From assembly GCA_021202395.1 (NCBI GenBank), contig JAJQDC010000006.1, positions 1 to 64,000 of the forward strand: a stretch of 64,000 bases of DNA. Direction: 5' to 3'. Below the pieces are notes generated by a model. The model saw nothing but the letters and a program-made list of their open reading frames with translations, did no database searches and was not told the DNA's origin. Below, in pieces: positions 8,608 to 18,789 of the stretch. Each line of letters starts with the position of its first letter. Position 1 is the first letter of the stretch. Source of the stretch: Clostridia bacterium (GTDB lineage Bacteria; Bacillota; Clostridia; Christensenellales; Borkfalkiaceae). A program made the position numbers and the translations under genes.

Positions 8608-9495
8608 TTACCAGTTCTTCTTGGCGGAGTCGTTGCTGCGGTTGTTCTTACGCTCTTCAACCACCTTTGCAAACCACTCTACCATGGCAGGGTCGGTATG
8701 AGAGAAGAATGAGCTTTGCCCCTTGTCAAGACTTGCCATTACCGTCATCTCTTCGGCGGTAAGTTTAAAGTCAAACACGTCAAGGTTCTGTTCCATTCTC
8801 TCAATATGAGTTGACTTTGGTATTACCACTATGCCGCGCTGAAGTTCCCAGCGAAGTATTACCTGAGCATTTGTCTTGCCGTACTTTTTACCTATTTCTG
8901 CAATAACGGGGTCTGTAAACAGTCCGCCCCTGCCTTCGCCGAACGGTGCCCAGGCTTCTATCTGCACGTCGTATTTCTGCATCCATTTTTGTGCTTCAAT
9001 CTGCTGGTTATGAGGGTGCGTCTCCACCTGGTTTACCATAGGTTTTATTCGAGAAAAAGAGCATAAATCTACCAGTCTGTCGGGGTAAAAATTGGACACG
9101 CCTATCGCCCTTATAGCACCTTCGGCATATAAATCTTCCAAAGCACGCCACGCGCCGTAGTAGTCGGCAAACGGCTGATGTAAAAGCACTAGGTCGATAT
9201 TGTTTGTCTTAAGTTTCCGCATAGACTCTATTACAGATTTTCTTGTCTGCTCGTAGCCGTAAAATTCTATCCAAACCTTTGTGGTTAAAAAAATCTCTTC
9301 GCGCGGCACGCCCGATTTTTCAATGGCACTACCTACTTCTTCTTCATTGAAGTAGCTCTGCGCCGTATCTATATGGCGGTAGCCGACCTTTAAAGCGTCC
9401 ATAACGCAACGTTCACATTCTTCTTTAGATACCTGGTAAACGCCGTAACCAAGCTGTGGCATCTTTACGCCGTTTGATAATGTAACGTAATTCAT
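8608..9495 (-). CDS. Aldo/keto reductase
   Basis: GYRHIDTAQSYFNEEEVGSAI; TTKVWIEFYGYE; VIPKSTHIERMEQN. Confidence 0.93.
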   Translation of the reverse strand: MNYVTLSNGVKMPQLGYGVYQVSKEECERCVMDALKVGYRHIDTAQSYFNEEEVGSAIEKSGVPREEIFLTTKVWIEFYGYEQTRKSVIESMRKLKTNNIDLVLLHQPFADYYGAWRALEDLYAEGAIRAIGVSNFYPDRLVDLCSFSRIKPMVNQVETHPHNQQIEAQKWMQKYDVQIEAWAPFGEGRGGLFTDPVIAEIGKKYGKTNAQVILRWELQRGIVVIPKSTHIERMEQNLDVFDFKLTAEEMTVMASLDKGQSSFFSHTDPAMVEWFAKVVEERKNNRSNDSAKKNW

Positions 9496-9585
9496 AAAAT
9501 GCTCTCCTTTTTGATTTTGTAGTTACAGTATAGCACTTAAAAAATCAAAACGGAATAGCCGTTTGGTTAATTGCTTGAACTAAAA

Positions 9586-9618
9586 GTAAAAGCCCGTACT
9601 TTGCAGGTACGGGCTTTT
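9586..9618 (-). terminator. Terminator downstream of LysR gene
   Basis: AAAAGCCCGTACtttgcaGGTACGGGCTTTT. Confidence 0.75.
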
Positions 9619-9631
9619 ACAATATATATTT

Positions 9632-10519
9632 TTATTTAATAATGTTTTGAACTACCTTTATAAACTTGCGTACCTGTTTAGACGGCTCAGGGGAATAAAA
9701 TATTCCAAAGGGAATTTTATAGTCCCAATCGGAGTGAATAATTTTAAGCAGCGGATGTACGTCCTGCCAGTTTTCGATTGTAACGATAGGCACGTTCTCT
9801 TTTGCTGCACGGTTAAATGCCGAGATATTGAACATATGAAATTCTTCAATTTCAACACCGCTTGCAATTAAATCTTCCCGTAAATCGTCGATATATTTAT
9901 TCCAGCCTTTACGGACAAGCATAACCTTATAACCTTTCAAATCATCTATATTTATCTGATCGTTTCCGCTCAAAGGATGCGTTACGGGGATGGCAAACAT
10001 TAACTTTTTATAATAAAGATGAGCCGCCTTGCAACAGCGGTCTGTTAAAAAATTATCGTCGTATAAGCCTGCCACTATGTCGATATGTTGACCAAGATTA
10101 CGCAATATTTCAACCGAATTTTCAGGCGTGTTTTCAAACGGAATTAACTCAATCTTTAAACGCGGCATAATTTCCTGCAACTGCGACCAGATGTCAAGGA
10201 TAAATTTAGCGGGAGTCATAAACGAAACGCCAATACGAATAGCCTGCTGATTTTCATTATTATAAATATCACGGGCTTTTTCTATAGACCTTGCGGCGTA
10301 GTCAGACATATAAACGGCGTCATTTAAAATGCTTTTCCCCGCGGAAGTAAGTATAAGCCCATGATTCGTGCGTTCAAAAAGCGTAACACCGAGCCGACTT
10401 TCTAAAGCGTTAATCTGTTTCATTACGGCGGTAGGCGTTATATACATTTCGTCGGCAGTCTTTGAAAAACTGCCGCTTTCAGCTACTTTTATAAACGTTT
10501 CTATCTGCGGACTAAGCAT
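9632..10519 (-). CDS. LysR family transcriptional regulator
   Basis: N-terminal HTH IETFIKVAESGSFSKTADEMYITPTAVMKQINALESRLGVTLFER. Confidence 0.93.
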   Translation of the reverse strand: MLSPQIETFIKVAESGSFSKTADEMYITPTAVMKQINALESRLGVTLFERTNHGLILTSAGKSILNDAVYMSDYAARSIEKARDIYNNENQQAIRIGVSFMTPAKFILDIWSQLQEIMPRLKIELIPFENTPENSVEILRNLGQHIDIVAGLYDDNFLTDRCCKAAHLYYKKLMFAIPVTHPLSGNDQINIDDLKGYKVMLVRKGWNKYIDDLREDLIASGVEIEEFHMFNISAFNRAAKENVPIVTIENWQDVHPLLKIIHSDWDYKIPFGIFYSPEPSKQVRKFIKVVQNIIK

Positions 10520-10677
10520 AGCTTTCTCCTTGTTTTTTTCCATATTATAGCATATACTTTTACTAATTTCAAGTGAACTTAAAGTAAAAGCAATAACACT
10601 ACGCAAAAGAGTTTGCTTTTTTATATTTAATGCTATTTATAATTGAAAAGTTTGCAAAATAATGTTACAATAAAATT

Positions 10678-11136
10678 ATGGATAACATTGGAAGTAAAAT
10701 TCAGCAACTAAGAAAGACAAAAGGCTACACACAGGAACAGCTGGCGGAACTTGCGGGAGTTTCCAGGCAGACTATTTATAAGTGGGAAGCAGGCTTAGTA
10801 CAGCCGAACAGCGACAATATAGCAAAACTTTGCGAGATATTTTTAGTAGACAGAAACTACTTTTACGGTATCACGACAGATACTGTAAAAGAAAAACAGC
10901 CGAAAGGCAAAAAGCGACTTGCCATTTTAATTATATTAGCGGCAATAACTTTGGTATTATTTGCGGTAACACTGTGCTTTGGGCTGATTACCTACCAACC
11001 GACGCAAAGCGCGATGTGGGTTTCTACCAGCAAACTAAACAGTGCCTGGTTTTACGTATTTTTATCTGTTACCCTGCTGTTTGTTTGCATTACAGCCGCT
11101 TACGCCGTGCGAATTTTTGCTTTTAAGAAAAAGTAG
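10678..11136 (+). CDS. XRE-type HTH regulator with two C-terminal transmembrane segments
   Basis: IQQLRKTKGYTQEQLAELAGVSRQTIYKWEAG; hydrophobic C-terminal segments. Confidence 0.88.
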   Translation: MDNIGSKIQQLRKTKGYTQEQLAELAGVSRQTIYKWEAGLVQPNSDNIAKLCEIFLVDRNYFYGITTDTVKEKQPKGKKRLAILIILAAITLVLFAVTLCFGLITYQPTQSAMWVSTSKLNSAWFYVFLSVTLLFVCITAAYAVRIFAFKKK

Positions 11137-11169
11137 AGTAATGTAAACCTTTTGCTAACCTGCAGACGG

Positions 11170-11198
11170 TTGAAAATTATCCTGCGCTATGTTACACT
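11170..11198 (+). promoter_or_regulatory. Promoter of ABC exporter operon
   Basis: TTGAAA-17-TACACT. Confidence 0.5.
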
Positions 11199-11231
11199 GC
11201 GGTAAAACCGCGGTGCAAAAAAATATCTTGC

Positions 11232-11262
11232 GTCCGTTTATATTTTTAAACGGACTTTTTTT
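11232..11262 (+). terminator. Leader terminator/attenuator 10 nt before ABC ATPase start
   Basis: GTCCGTTTA-tatttt-TAAACGGAC followed by T7. Confidence 0.75.
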
Positions 11263-11272
11263 ATGGTAATTT

Positions 11273-11956
11273 ATGATTAAGCTTGAAAACGTTACAAAAA
11301 AATATGTAAGCGGCAAAGCGGAATTTTACGCTTTGAACGGCGTTTCGGTAAAAATACAAACGGGTGAGTTTGTTGCCGTAACGGGTAAATCGGGCAGCGG
11401 TAAATCTACCCTGCTTAACATTATGGGCACGCTTGACACCGCCACGCAAGGCTCGGTTTTTATAGACGGCGTAAACACCTGCGCTATGGATGCAGGCAAA
11501 CTTGCCGCTTTCCGCAGGGATAAAATGGGGTTTGTATTCCAGAGCTACTACCTTGAAAATGAATACAGCGTAAAAGAAAATGTGGAAATTCCCCTTATAC
11601 TATGCGGCAGATATTCCGACAAAAAGCGGGTTTTAAGCGTGCTTGAAAAAGTTGGGATGGACCACAAATATAAAGAAAAGGTAAAGAACCTTTCCGGCGG
11701 AGAAAAACAGCGGGCAGCCATTGCAAGGGCTATTGTAAATAATCCCGATTACATTTTTGCCGACGAGCCGTGCGGCAACCTTGACAGCGCTAACAGCCTG
11801 AATATAATGCAGCTTTTAAAAGATTTGCATAGCGGCGGCAAGACGGTAATAATGGTTACGCACGACAACAAAGACGCACTTTTTGCGCAGAGAATAATAA
11901 CGATAGGCGACGGTAAGATAATTAATGATGAAAGTGTTGCACCTTGCAAAGCGTGA
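11273..11956 (+). CDS. ABC transporter ATP-binding protein (MacB/LolD-like)
   Basis: GKSGSGKSTLLN Walker A; LSGGEKQRAAIARA signature; FADEP Walker B. Confidence 0.95.
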   Translation: MIKLENVTKKYVSGKAEFYALNGVSVKIQTGEFVAVTGKSGSGKSTLLNIMGTLDTATQGSVFIDGVNTCAMDAGKLAAFRRDKMGFVFQSYYLENEYSVKENVEIPLILCGRYSDKKRVLSVLEKVGMDHKYKEKVKNLSGGEKQRAAIARAIVNNPDYIFADEPCGNLDSANSLNIMQLLKDLHSGGKTVIMVTHDNKDALFAQRIITIGDGKIINDESVAPCKA

Positions 11957-13055
11957 ACTTAAACTGCTTAAAAAAACGGTAATTATTATTACCCTTATAC
12001 TTACGGTATTCCTTTCGGCACTGTTCGGCGTTATATCTGTGCAGGCAGACCTTACGCAAAATATATACGATTACATAGACAGCTCTTACACGCAGCTGTG
12101 CCTTGACGTGAAGTCGGCAAGTTTATCGGGCGTTCAACAGCAATTTGACGGGCTGTTTGTAACTGCGCAAAAGGACGGAATCACCAGAAACGCCGTCATC
12201 ACAAACGCATACGGCACCGTTTTTAATACATCGCAGACAAGCGTAACGGGCGATACAACCACCATTACAAACTATAATGGCGCAGTAATATGCCTTAACG
12301 AATGCACTTTGCAAAGTTTACAAAACTACTCTTATACCCTTTTACAGGGCGATTGGGTTGCGGCTGAAAACGAGATATGTATAAGCAGCTGCATTGCCGG
12401 CTGTCTTAATGCGGCCATAGGCGACGCGCTTTACATAGACGGCGGCACCTACACCGTAACCGGCATTTACAGCGCAACCGCTTACGGCTGCCACTACCTT
12501 GTTACCGTAAGCGGCGATATGGTGTTAGACAAAATTACGGCTTACTTTTATAGTTCAAAAGATTTGTATACGGCGTACAGTAAACTTACAGCAAAGGGTT
12601 TTACGGCAGAAATGCCTTTTGCCGTAAGCAACTACCTTGACAACCTTTACACGGTAAAGTGGTTCCTTACGGCGTGCGCCGTTCTTGTTTTTATAGTGGT
12701 AATTGCCGTGCTGTATTCGCTTACAAGCATTTTTTACCGCCAGAGAAAGGGTTATATATGCAGGTTAAAGCTGCTCGGTGCAACAAACTTTACCGTTGCG
12801 GCGGTCTATTGCGGCATAGCAATTTTTATGCTGGCTGTTTCTGCTGTAACGGCGGCTGCCCTTGCCGTACTGTTCAACCGCTATATAATGGGCATTTGCG
12901 AAAATCTGCTTGGCATTGCCTTTGAAGCACATTTTAATTTTGCCGTACCCGCAGCAGTTTTTGCCGTACTTGTTGCGGTTGTGCTTGTAATTTACATTCT
13001 ATTTGCACGCAAAACAAAGACAACTTCTGTTGCGCAGGAGATACGTTATGAATAG
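11925..13055 (+). CDS. ABC transporter permease (FtsX/MacB-like)
   Basis: N-terminal TM, long extracellular domain, three C-terminal TMs; overlaps ATPase gene. Confidence 0.75.
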   Translation: MMKVLHLAKRELKLLKKTVIIITLILTVFLSALFGVISVQADLTQNIYDYIDSSYTQLCLDVKSASLSGVQQQFDGLFVTAQKDGITRNAVITNAYGTVFNTSQTSVTGDTTTITNYNGAVICLNECTLQSLQNYSYTLLQGDWVAAENEICISSCIAGCLNAAIGDALYIDGGTYTVTGIYSATAYGCHYLVTVSGDMVLDKITAYFYSSKDLYTAYSKLTAKGFTAEMPFAVSNYLDNLYTVKWFLTACAVLVFIVVIAVLYSLTSIFYRQRKGYICRLKLLGATNFTVAAVYCGIAIFMLAVSAVTAAALAVLFNRYIMGICENLLGIAFEAHFNFAVPAAVFAVLVAVVLVIYILFARKTKTTSVAQEIRYE

Positions 13056-14307
13056 GGTTACAAAATACATAGTGCTTGTTTTAATGAACTTACGTGCGCA
13101 CATATGGCTTAATTTACAGATAATATTTTGCTTTGCCGTGCTTTGCTTTATGGTAACTTTGTTCAGCGTGTTCTGCATTTCGCTTAACGCAACGCAAAAC
13201 TCGCTTGCAAAAAATTACATATCTGCCAACTACATCGTATCTGATACCGCGGTAGACACAAACGGGCCACAAGCCGAAACGCTTACTTACAAAGTGTACG
13301 ACTGCGCAGAAGCAACATACAATGCGCTCGGCGCCGAACTTGATTATCTGATTTATTCCGTAATACAGATACAATGCGGCGGATCAACTTATACGTGCAC
13401 GCAAGACGGTAATTTAAGCATATGTGCGGGTGAAAGCCTGTTTACGCAAAACGATTTAAAGGAAGCCGACGGTCAGCTTTTATACGGTAGTTACCCGACT
13501 TCCGCCTATGAAATTTGCATATCGCAAAACCTGTTGGAGTGCTTTGGTATAGATGGCGGCGATATTACAGGCAAAACGGTGAGCATATCGTTTATAAAAA
13601 ACTCTGCCGCTATTTTTACGGATGTAACCGTATGCGGTGTGATAAGCAGCGGTTACTACTCCCTTCACGGGCATAACGGCGGGGCAGACCAGTTTGCACC
13701 CGATATATGGGCAGCGCAGGACTGCGCATTGTTTACCGCAGACGGCGGCTGGTATACAAACTACGTATACTCCTTTACCGAGTGGCTTACCGAAAGCGAT
13801 ATTCAGTATTACAAAGATACTTACGGCTGCAAGTATGCAGGCAGCGGCGTAACTGAAGATATCGCCGTTATTGCCGATATGCAAACTATTGCATTAAACC
13901 TTACCGTAATAACGGGCACGGCGACAGGTGCTGGGTTGCTGCTTATAATATACCTGCTTACAGATAAATACATACGGCAGTTTTATATCGGCGGAGGTAT
14001 TTTGCAGGCGTGCGGAATGTGCAACAAAGAACTTAAATTATTGCTGTTTTTACAGATTATATTTATAAGCCTTATTTCAGCCGCCCTTTCTGCATTGCTG
14101 TCTTGGGCGGGGTACGCCGCTATAAGTTATTTTATATATTCGCTTTTGTATATAAACCTTGTTGCGCCCGCTGCCTGGGTAACGGTTCTTGTGTTTGCGG
14201 CAGGTGCGGCAGCCGTATTTATTACCGCCGCTCTGTTTTGTATTTTTAAAACACACAATATAAACAAAGTTACCATAAGGCAGATGCTTGAAACAAAGCC
14301 GTATTAA
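13048..14307 (+). CDS. ABC transporter permease-like membrane protein
   Basis: Same TM topology as preceding gene; overlaps it by 8 nt from MNRVTKYIV. Confidence 0.7.
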   Translation: MNRVTKYIVLVLMNLRAHIWLNLQIIFCFAVLCFMVTLFSVFCISLNATQNSLAKNYISANYIVSDTAVDTNGPQAETLTYKVYDCAEATYNALGAELDYLIYSVIQIQCGGSTYTCTQDGNLSICAGESLFTQNDLKEADGQLLYGSYPTSAYEICISQNLLECFGIDGGDITGKTVSISFIKNSAAIFTDVTVCGVISSGYYSLHGHNGGADQFAPDIWAAQDCALFTADGGWYTNYVYSFTEWLTESDIQYYKDTYGCKYAGSGVTEDIAVIADMQTIALNLTVITGTATGAGLLLIIYLLTDKYIRQFYIGGGILQACGMCNKELKLLLFLQIIFISLISAALSALLSWAGYAAISYFIYSLLYINLVAPAAWVTVLVFAAGAAAVFITAALFCIFKTHNINKVTIRQMLETKPY

Positions 14308-14346
14308 ACTTTTTTTAAACCTTATGCAAAAGCGTTTGCGTTTAAT

Positions 14347-15387
14347 TTGTTTTGGTCATATAATTACATTGTGATAAAAAATCCTGAAAAGTTCTTTAGT
14401 AAAACATACGTAGTAGTCATCGGTGCGCTCATATGCTGCATGCTGTGGGGAAGCGCCTTCCCATGCGTAAAAATCGGCTACACCCTTTTTAACGTAGATA
14501 CGTCAAACTACGCATCGCTTATTCTGTTTGCGGGTGTGCGCTTTACGCTTGCTGGCGTGCTTGTGCTTGCGTTCGGCAGCATCACGCAAAAAAAATTTCT
14601 GCTGCCCAAAAGGCAGAATATCTGGCGTGTGGGCGTGGTAGCGCTTTTTCAGACGGCGATGCAGTACACCTTCTTTTATATCGGGTTATCTAACCTTACG
14701 GGGGTAAAATCTTCTATACTCAACGGGCTGGGCGTGTTCTTTACCATAATTGCGGCATGCTTTTTGTTCCGCACCGAACGGTTTAACCTTATTAAGCTTG
14801 CGGGCTGCATACTCGGCTTCGGCGGCGTGGTGATAATGAACCTTGACGGGTTTTCCCTTGATATGTCGCTCACGGGGGAAGGGTTTATAATCTTTTCCGG
14901 GCTGTCTTCTGCCATAGCGGCGGGGTTTGTAAAGATCTTTTCTAAAAAAGAGAACACCACCACCCTTTGCGGCTGGCAGTTTTTTACGGGCGGCATAGTG
15001 CTTGTAATAATAGGTTTATCGCTCGGCGGCAGAATTTCTGCAACAAAGCCTGCAAGCTTTGCAATGCTGTTTTACCTTGCATTTTTATCTGCATGCGCTT
15101 TTACCTTACAGGGTTACCTTTTAAAGTACAACCCCGTTTCGCGTATAGCTGTATTCAAAAGCACCAACCCGCTGTTCGGCGCGGTGTTCTCTGCAATAAT
15201 TCTTGGGGAGAGCGAACAGCTGCTTTCTTACACCACGATAATAGCGCTTTTGCTTGTGTGCGGCGGAATATTTATTATAAATACCTTTGGCGAAAGAAAG
15301 TACTTGCAGAGCACTAAAACAAGGAAGCATAAAAAATTCCATAAAAAAGTTAAAGCTACCGCAAAAAAAACCGTCTATCGGCTATGA
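14347..15387 (+). CDS. EamA/DMT family transporter
   Basis: WGSAFPCVKIGY...; ten-TM pattern; GGVVIMNLDG. Confidence 0.88.
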   Translation: MFWSYNYIVIKNPEKFFSKTYVVVIGALICCMLWGSAFPCVKIGYTLFNVDTSNYASLILFAGVRFTLAGVLVLAFGSITQKKFLLPKRQNIWRVGVVALFQTAMQYTFFYIGLSNLTGVKSSILNGLGVFFTIIAACFLFRTERFNLIKLAGCILGFGGVVIMNLDGFSLDMSLTGEGFIIFSGLSSAIAAGFVKIFSKKENTTTLCGWQFFTGGIVLVIIGLSLGGRISATKPASFAMLFYLAFLSACAFTLQGYLLKYNPVSRIAVFKSTNPLFGAVFSAIILGESEQLLSYTTIIALLLVCGGIFIINTFGERKYLQSTKTRKHKKFHKKVKATAKKTVYRL

Positions 15388-15468
15388 AATTTTAAAAATC
15401 GGCGGTAAATTGGTTGTAAATAACTTTAAGGTGTGTTATAATCTTTTAAGTTAATAAACAAAACAGGA

Positions 15469-15777
15469 GTGATTAATATGCTGAACGCTATTCTTGCAGA
15501 CAGCTGGAGCGACAGTCAATATTTTGTTTATATTGGTTTTACGCTTGCTTTTATTATACTTTTATTTTTAGCGGCAATAGCTACGATAATTTTAGTCTTG
15601 TTCCAGAAGAGCAATTCTGACGGTATACAGGGCATTACAGGTTCCAGCGAAACGTTCTTTGGCAAAAACAAGGGGCGCAGTATAGAAAGTAAACTTAAAA
15701 AGTGGACATGGATACTTCTTATAGTTATGGCTTTACTTTCTATAGCTATTTACATTATGCAGGTAATTGCTCCATAA
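15469..15777 (+). CDS. secG: Preprotein translocase subunit SecG
   Basis: ILVLFQKSNSDGIQGITGSSETFFGKNKGRSIESKLKKWT. Confidence 0.93.
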   Translation: MINMLNAILADSWSDSQYFVYIGFTLAFIILLFLAAIATIILVLFQKSNSDGIQGITGSSETFFGKNKGRSIESKLKKWTWILLIVMALLSIAIYIMQVIAP

Positions 15778-15825
15778 AAATAAACTGCGGCGTACATATC
15801 TTTACGCCCGCACATAAAAGGTATT

Positions 15826-15856
15826 TAAAAGCGGCTATTAAGCCGCTTTTATTTTG
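15826..15856 (+). terminator. Terminator after secG
   Basis: AAAAGCGGCtattaaGCCGCTTTTATTTT. Confidence 0.75.
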
Positions 15857-15880
15857 CGGTTACGGGAGAATACTTTTAAC

Positions 15881-17965
15881 ATGGGTATAAAAAACAGAAT
15901 TATAAAAGGATTTGAAAGCGGCAGGCTTGCCTTTAAAACACAGAAGCAGATTTTAGATATTTTGAACGTTCACCCCAACGCGCGCAAAGCCGTTAAAGAC
16001 ATGCTGCGCAAAGCCGAAAAAGAAGGCACTTTGCTTAAAGACGGCAACGGCTGTTACGCCACCCCTTTGCAGTTTGACGCAGTAACGGGCACCATACAGG
16101 CAAACGAACGGGGCTTTGCATTTTTGATACCCGACGACAAAGAAGAAGGCGGCAAAGATTACTTTATACCCCACCACTCGCTTAAAGGTGCGTTAGACGG
16201 CGACAGGGTTCTTGCAATCAAAGTAAAGGGCACCCAAGACGAAGCCCGCATAGTAAAAATTATAGACCGCGGTTACAAAAACATAACGGGCGTGTTTGTA
16301 AAAGACGGCGGTGCGTACTACGTTCTGCCCGACAGGGCGCGCTTTGCACCAAGGGTTTTTATACCCAATACCCTTACCCTTAACGCACAACCTGGCGACA
16401 AGGTTGTTACGCAGATAACGTCTTACACCCAGGGCAAGGCGCCTGGCGGCAAGGTGATAGAGATACTGGGCGAAGAAGGCGATTTTTTTGCAGAAGAGCT
16501 GAGCATAATACGCAGCTACGGGCTGTATAAAGAGTTCCCCAAGGAAGTTGAACGTCAGGCGGCAGAAGTTGCAAAAGAGCCCGTTGTAACAGACGGCAGA
16601 AAAGATTTAAGAAGCCTTTTTACCATAACCATAGACGGCGACGACACCCGCGATATAGACGACGCCGTGTCGCTTGAAAAAATCGGGGATGGCTACGTTT
16701 TAGGCGTGCATATAGCCGATGTAAGCCACTATGTTAAGCGTGGCACAAAGCTTGACGAAGAAGCGTACAAGCGCGGCACAAGCGTCTACTTCCCCGACAG
16801 GGTTATACCCATGCTGCCAAAATCGCTTTCTAACGGAGCTTGCTCTTTGAACCCAAACGAAGACAGGTATGCCTTAAGCTGCATTATGACGCTTGACAAA
16901 AGGGGCAAAACGATATCCTGCGAGATTGTTGAAAGCGTAATATGCAGCAACTACCGCATGACCTACCGCGAAATTAATGCCATTTTAGGCGGGGATGAAG
17001 ATACCATAACAAAGTACCCCGACCTTGTGGAAACGGCATCCCTTATGAAGGAGCTTTGCTTAAAGCTTACCGCACTTAAAAACGAACGCGGAAATATAGA
17101 CCTTGCGGTAAAAGAAGCCCACATATACCTTAATGAACTAAGCGAAATTGTAATACCCGACGTACAGCGTGGTATATCAGAAAATATAATTGAACAGTTT
17201 ATGATATGTGCAAACGAGGCTGTGGCAGAAAAGATGTCTGCCCTTAAAGCGCCCTTTATGTACCGTATACACGAACAGCCCGACCCCGAAAAGGTAGAAA
17301 ATTTTACGGGGTACCTGCAGACCTTTGGCATTAACTCTATGCTGAACCCCGAAGAGTGCCAGCCGAAAGACTTTCAGCGTATACTGAATAATGTTGCGGG
17401 CAAACCGTGCGAAGGGGCGGTAAACAAGTCTATGCTGCGCTCTATGCAAAAGGCACGCTACAGCGACGTAAACCACGGGCACTTTGGCCTGGCAAGCAGC
17501 TGCTACTGCCACTTTACTTCCCCAATACGCCGCTACCCCGACCTGTTTATACACCGCATTATAAAGGGGTATTTAAACGGTCAGGAAGATAAAATAAATG
17601 CAACGTACAGGGGCGTTGCCAAAGAAGAAGCGCAGCACTGTTCTGCCTGCGAAAGGAATGCAGACGTTGCCGAACGGGACGTAGACGATTTGTACAAGCT
17701 GGTGTATATGTCTGACCGTATAGGTGAAGTATACGAAGCAACCGTTTCAGGCATAAGGACGTACGGCGTGTATGCAGAGCTTGACAATACGGTAGAAGGG
17801 CTTATACGGGTAGAAAGGCTGCCCGGCGGCAGTTACGAATATATAGAAGACCGCTATACGTTAAAGGGCGCCGACAGAAGTTTTACGCTGGGCGACAGAA
17901 TAAAAGTGCGTGTAGACGGCTGCGACTGGGGCAACATGCGTACCGATTTCAGTCTGGTGGAGTGA
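15881..17965 (+). CDS. rnr: Ribonuclease R
   Basis: DDTRDIDDAVSLEKIGDGYVLGVHIADVSHYV; HFTSPIRRYPDLFIHR; S1 domain. Confidence 0.96.
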   Translation: MGIKNRIIKGFESGRLAFKTQKQILDILNVHPNARKAVKDMLRKAEKEGTLLKDGNGCYATPLQFDAVTGTIQANERGFAFLIPDDKEEGGKDYFIPHHSLKGALDGDRVLAIKVKGTQDEARIVKIIDRGYKNITGVFVKDGGAYYVLPDRARFAPRVFIPNTLTLNAQPGDKVVTQITSYTQGKAPGGKVIEILGEEGDFFAEELSIIRSYGLYKEFPKEVERQAAEVAKEPVVTDGRKDLRSLFTITIDGDDTRDIDDAVSLEKIGDGYVLGVHIADVSHYVKRGTKLDEEAYKRGTSVYFPDRVIPMLPKSLSNGACSLNPNEDRYALSCIMTLDKRGKTISCEIVESVICSNYRMTYREINAILGGDEDTITKYPDLVETASLMKELCLKLTALKNERGNIDLAVKEAHIYLNELSEIVIPDVQRGISENIIEQFMICANEAVAEKMSALKAPFMYRIHEQPDPEKVENFTGYLQTFGINSMLNPEECQPKDFQRILNNVAGKPCEGAVNKSMLRSMQKARYSDVNHGHFGLASSCYCHFTSPIRRYPDLFIHRIIKGYLNGQEDKINATYRGVAKEEAQHCSACERNADVAERDVDDLYKLVYMSDRIGEVYEATVSGIRTYGVYAELDNTVEGLIRVERLPGGSYEYIEDRYTLKGADRSFTLGDRIKVRVDGCDWGNMRTDFSLVE

Positions 17966-18327
17966 ATTGCCACTCTTGCCTTCCCCTTCTATGGGGGAAG
18001 GTGGCAGCGCAGCTGACGAATGAGGGGATATTCCTGCCTTTCCTTATTACCGAAATCGTTATTATTTTTAAACATCGCTTCTACCGTCCTGCCTTCCGAT
18101 CGCCCGTTCTGGCGCGCGAGCGAAGCGACACTCTGCGCACCGCATTATAAAATATTCAGATAAATGGGCGCAGATATTGCCACGCGGTAGAACCCGCTCG
18201 CAATGACATGTAATATTCGGTCGTTTACGATAAGGTAACAAGATTATAGCAGATTTTTATATTACCTATTAAAAAGTATTTTACTAAACGGGGTTTTGTG
18301 GTATAATAATGTTTGCAGGAGAAAGTT

Positions 18328-18780
18328 ATGAAAAAGACTATCGCCGTTAACCGTTCGGCAGGGTTTGAATACTTTATAGAAGAAAAGTTTGAAGCAGGCA
18401 TTGTGCTTGAAGGCGCCGAAGTAAAATCTTTACGCAAAGGTAACTGCAGCCTTAAAGACAGCTTTTGCTACCTGCACGGCGGTGAAATTTTTATTAAAAA
18501 CATGCATATAGCCGTATACGACAAAGCTGGTGCGTTTAACAGCAAAGATTCCAAGCGCGACAGAAAGCTGCTTTTGCACAAATACGAAACGGCTAAAATT
18601 GCAGGCAAGGTAAACGAAAAGGGTATGACGCTCGTACCCATCTCCCTTTACTTTTCCGGCAGTCTGATAAAAGCCGAAATTGCGCTTTGCCGCGGCAAGC
18701 AAGTTTACGACAAGCGCCGTACCATAGCCGAGCGCGACAAAGAGCGCGATATGCAAAGAGAGATAAAAAATTACATTTAA
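18328..18780 (+). CDS. smpB: SsrA-binding protein
   Basis: AVNRSAGFEYFIEEKFEAGIVLEGAEVKSLRKGNCSLKDSF. Confidence 0.96.
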   Translation: MKKTIAVNRSAGFEYFIEEKFEAGIVLEGAEVKSLRKGNCSLKDSFCYLHGGEIFIKNMHIAVYDKAGAFNSKDSKRDRKLLLHKYETAKIAGKVNEKGMTLVPISLYFSGSLIKAEIALCRGKQVYDKRRTIAERDKERDMQREIKNYI

Positions 18781-18789
18781 GGAGCTTTT

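Noticed and set aside
11925-11956. Overlap of ABC ATPase and permease ORFs as a frameshifted fusion
   Set aside because: Both ends look natural: the ATPase C-terminus is complete and the permease starts with its own ATG; normal operon overlap
18181-18328. tmRNA (ssrA) next to smpB
   Set aside because: No tRNA-like acceptor ends or tag reading frame could be seen; region contains R2 repeat remnants
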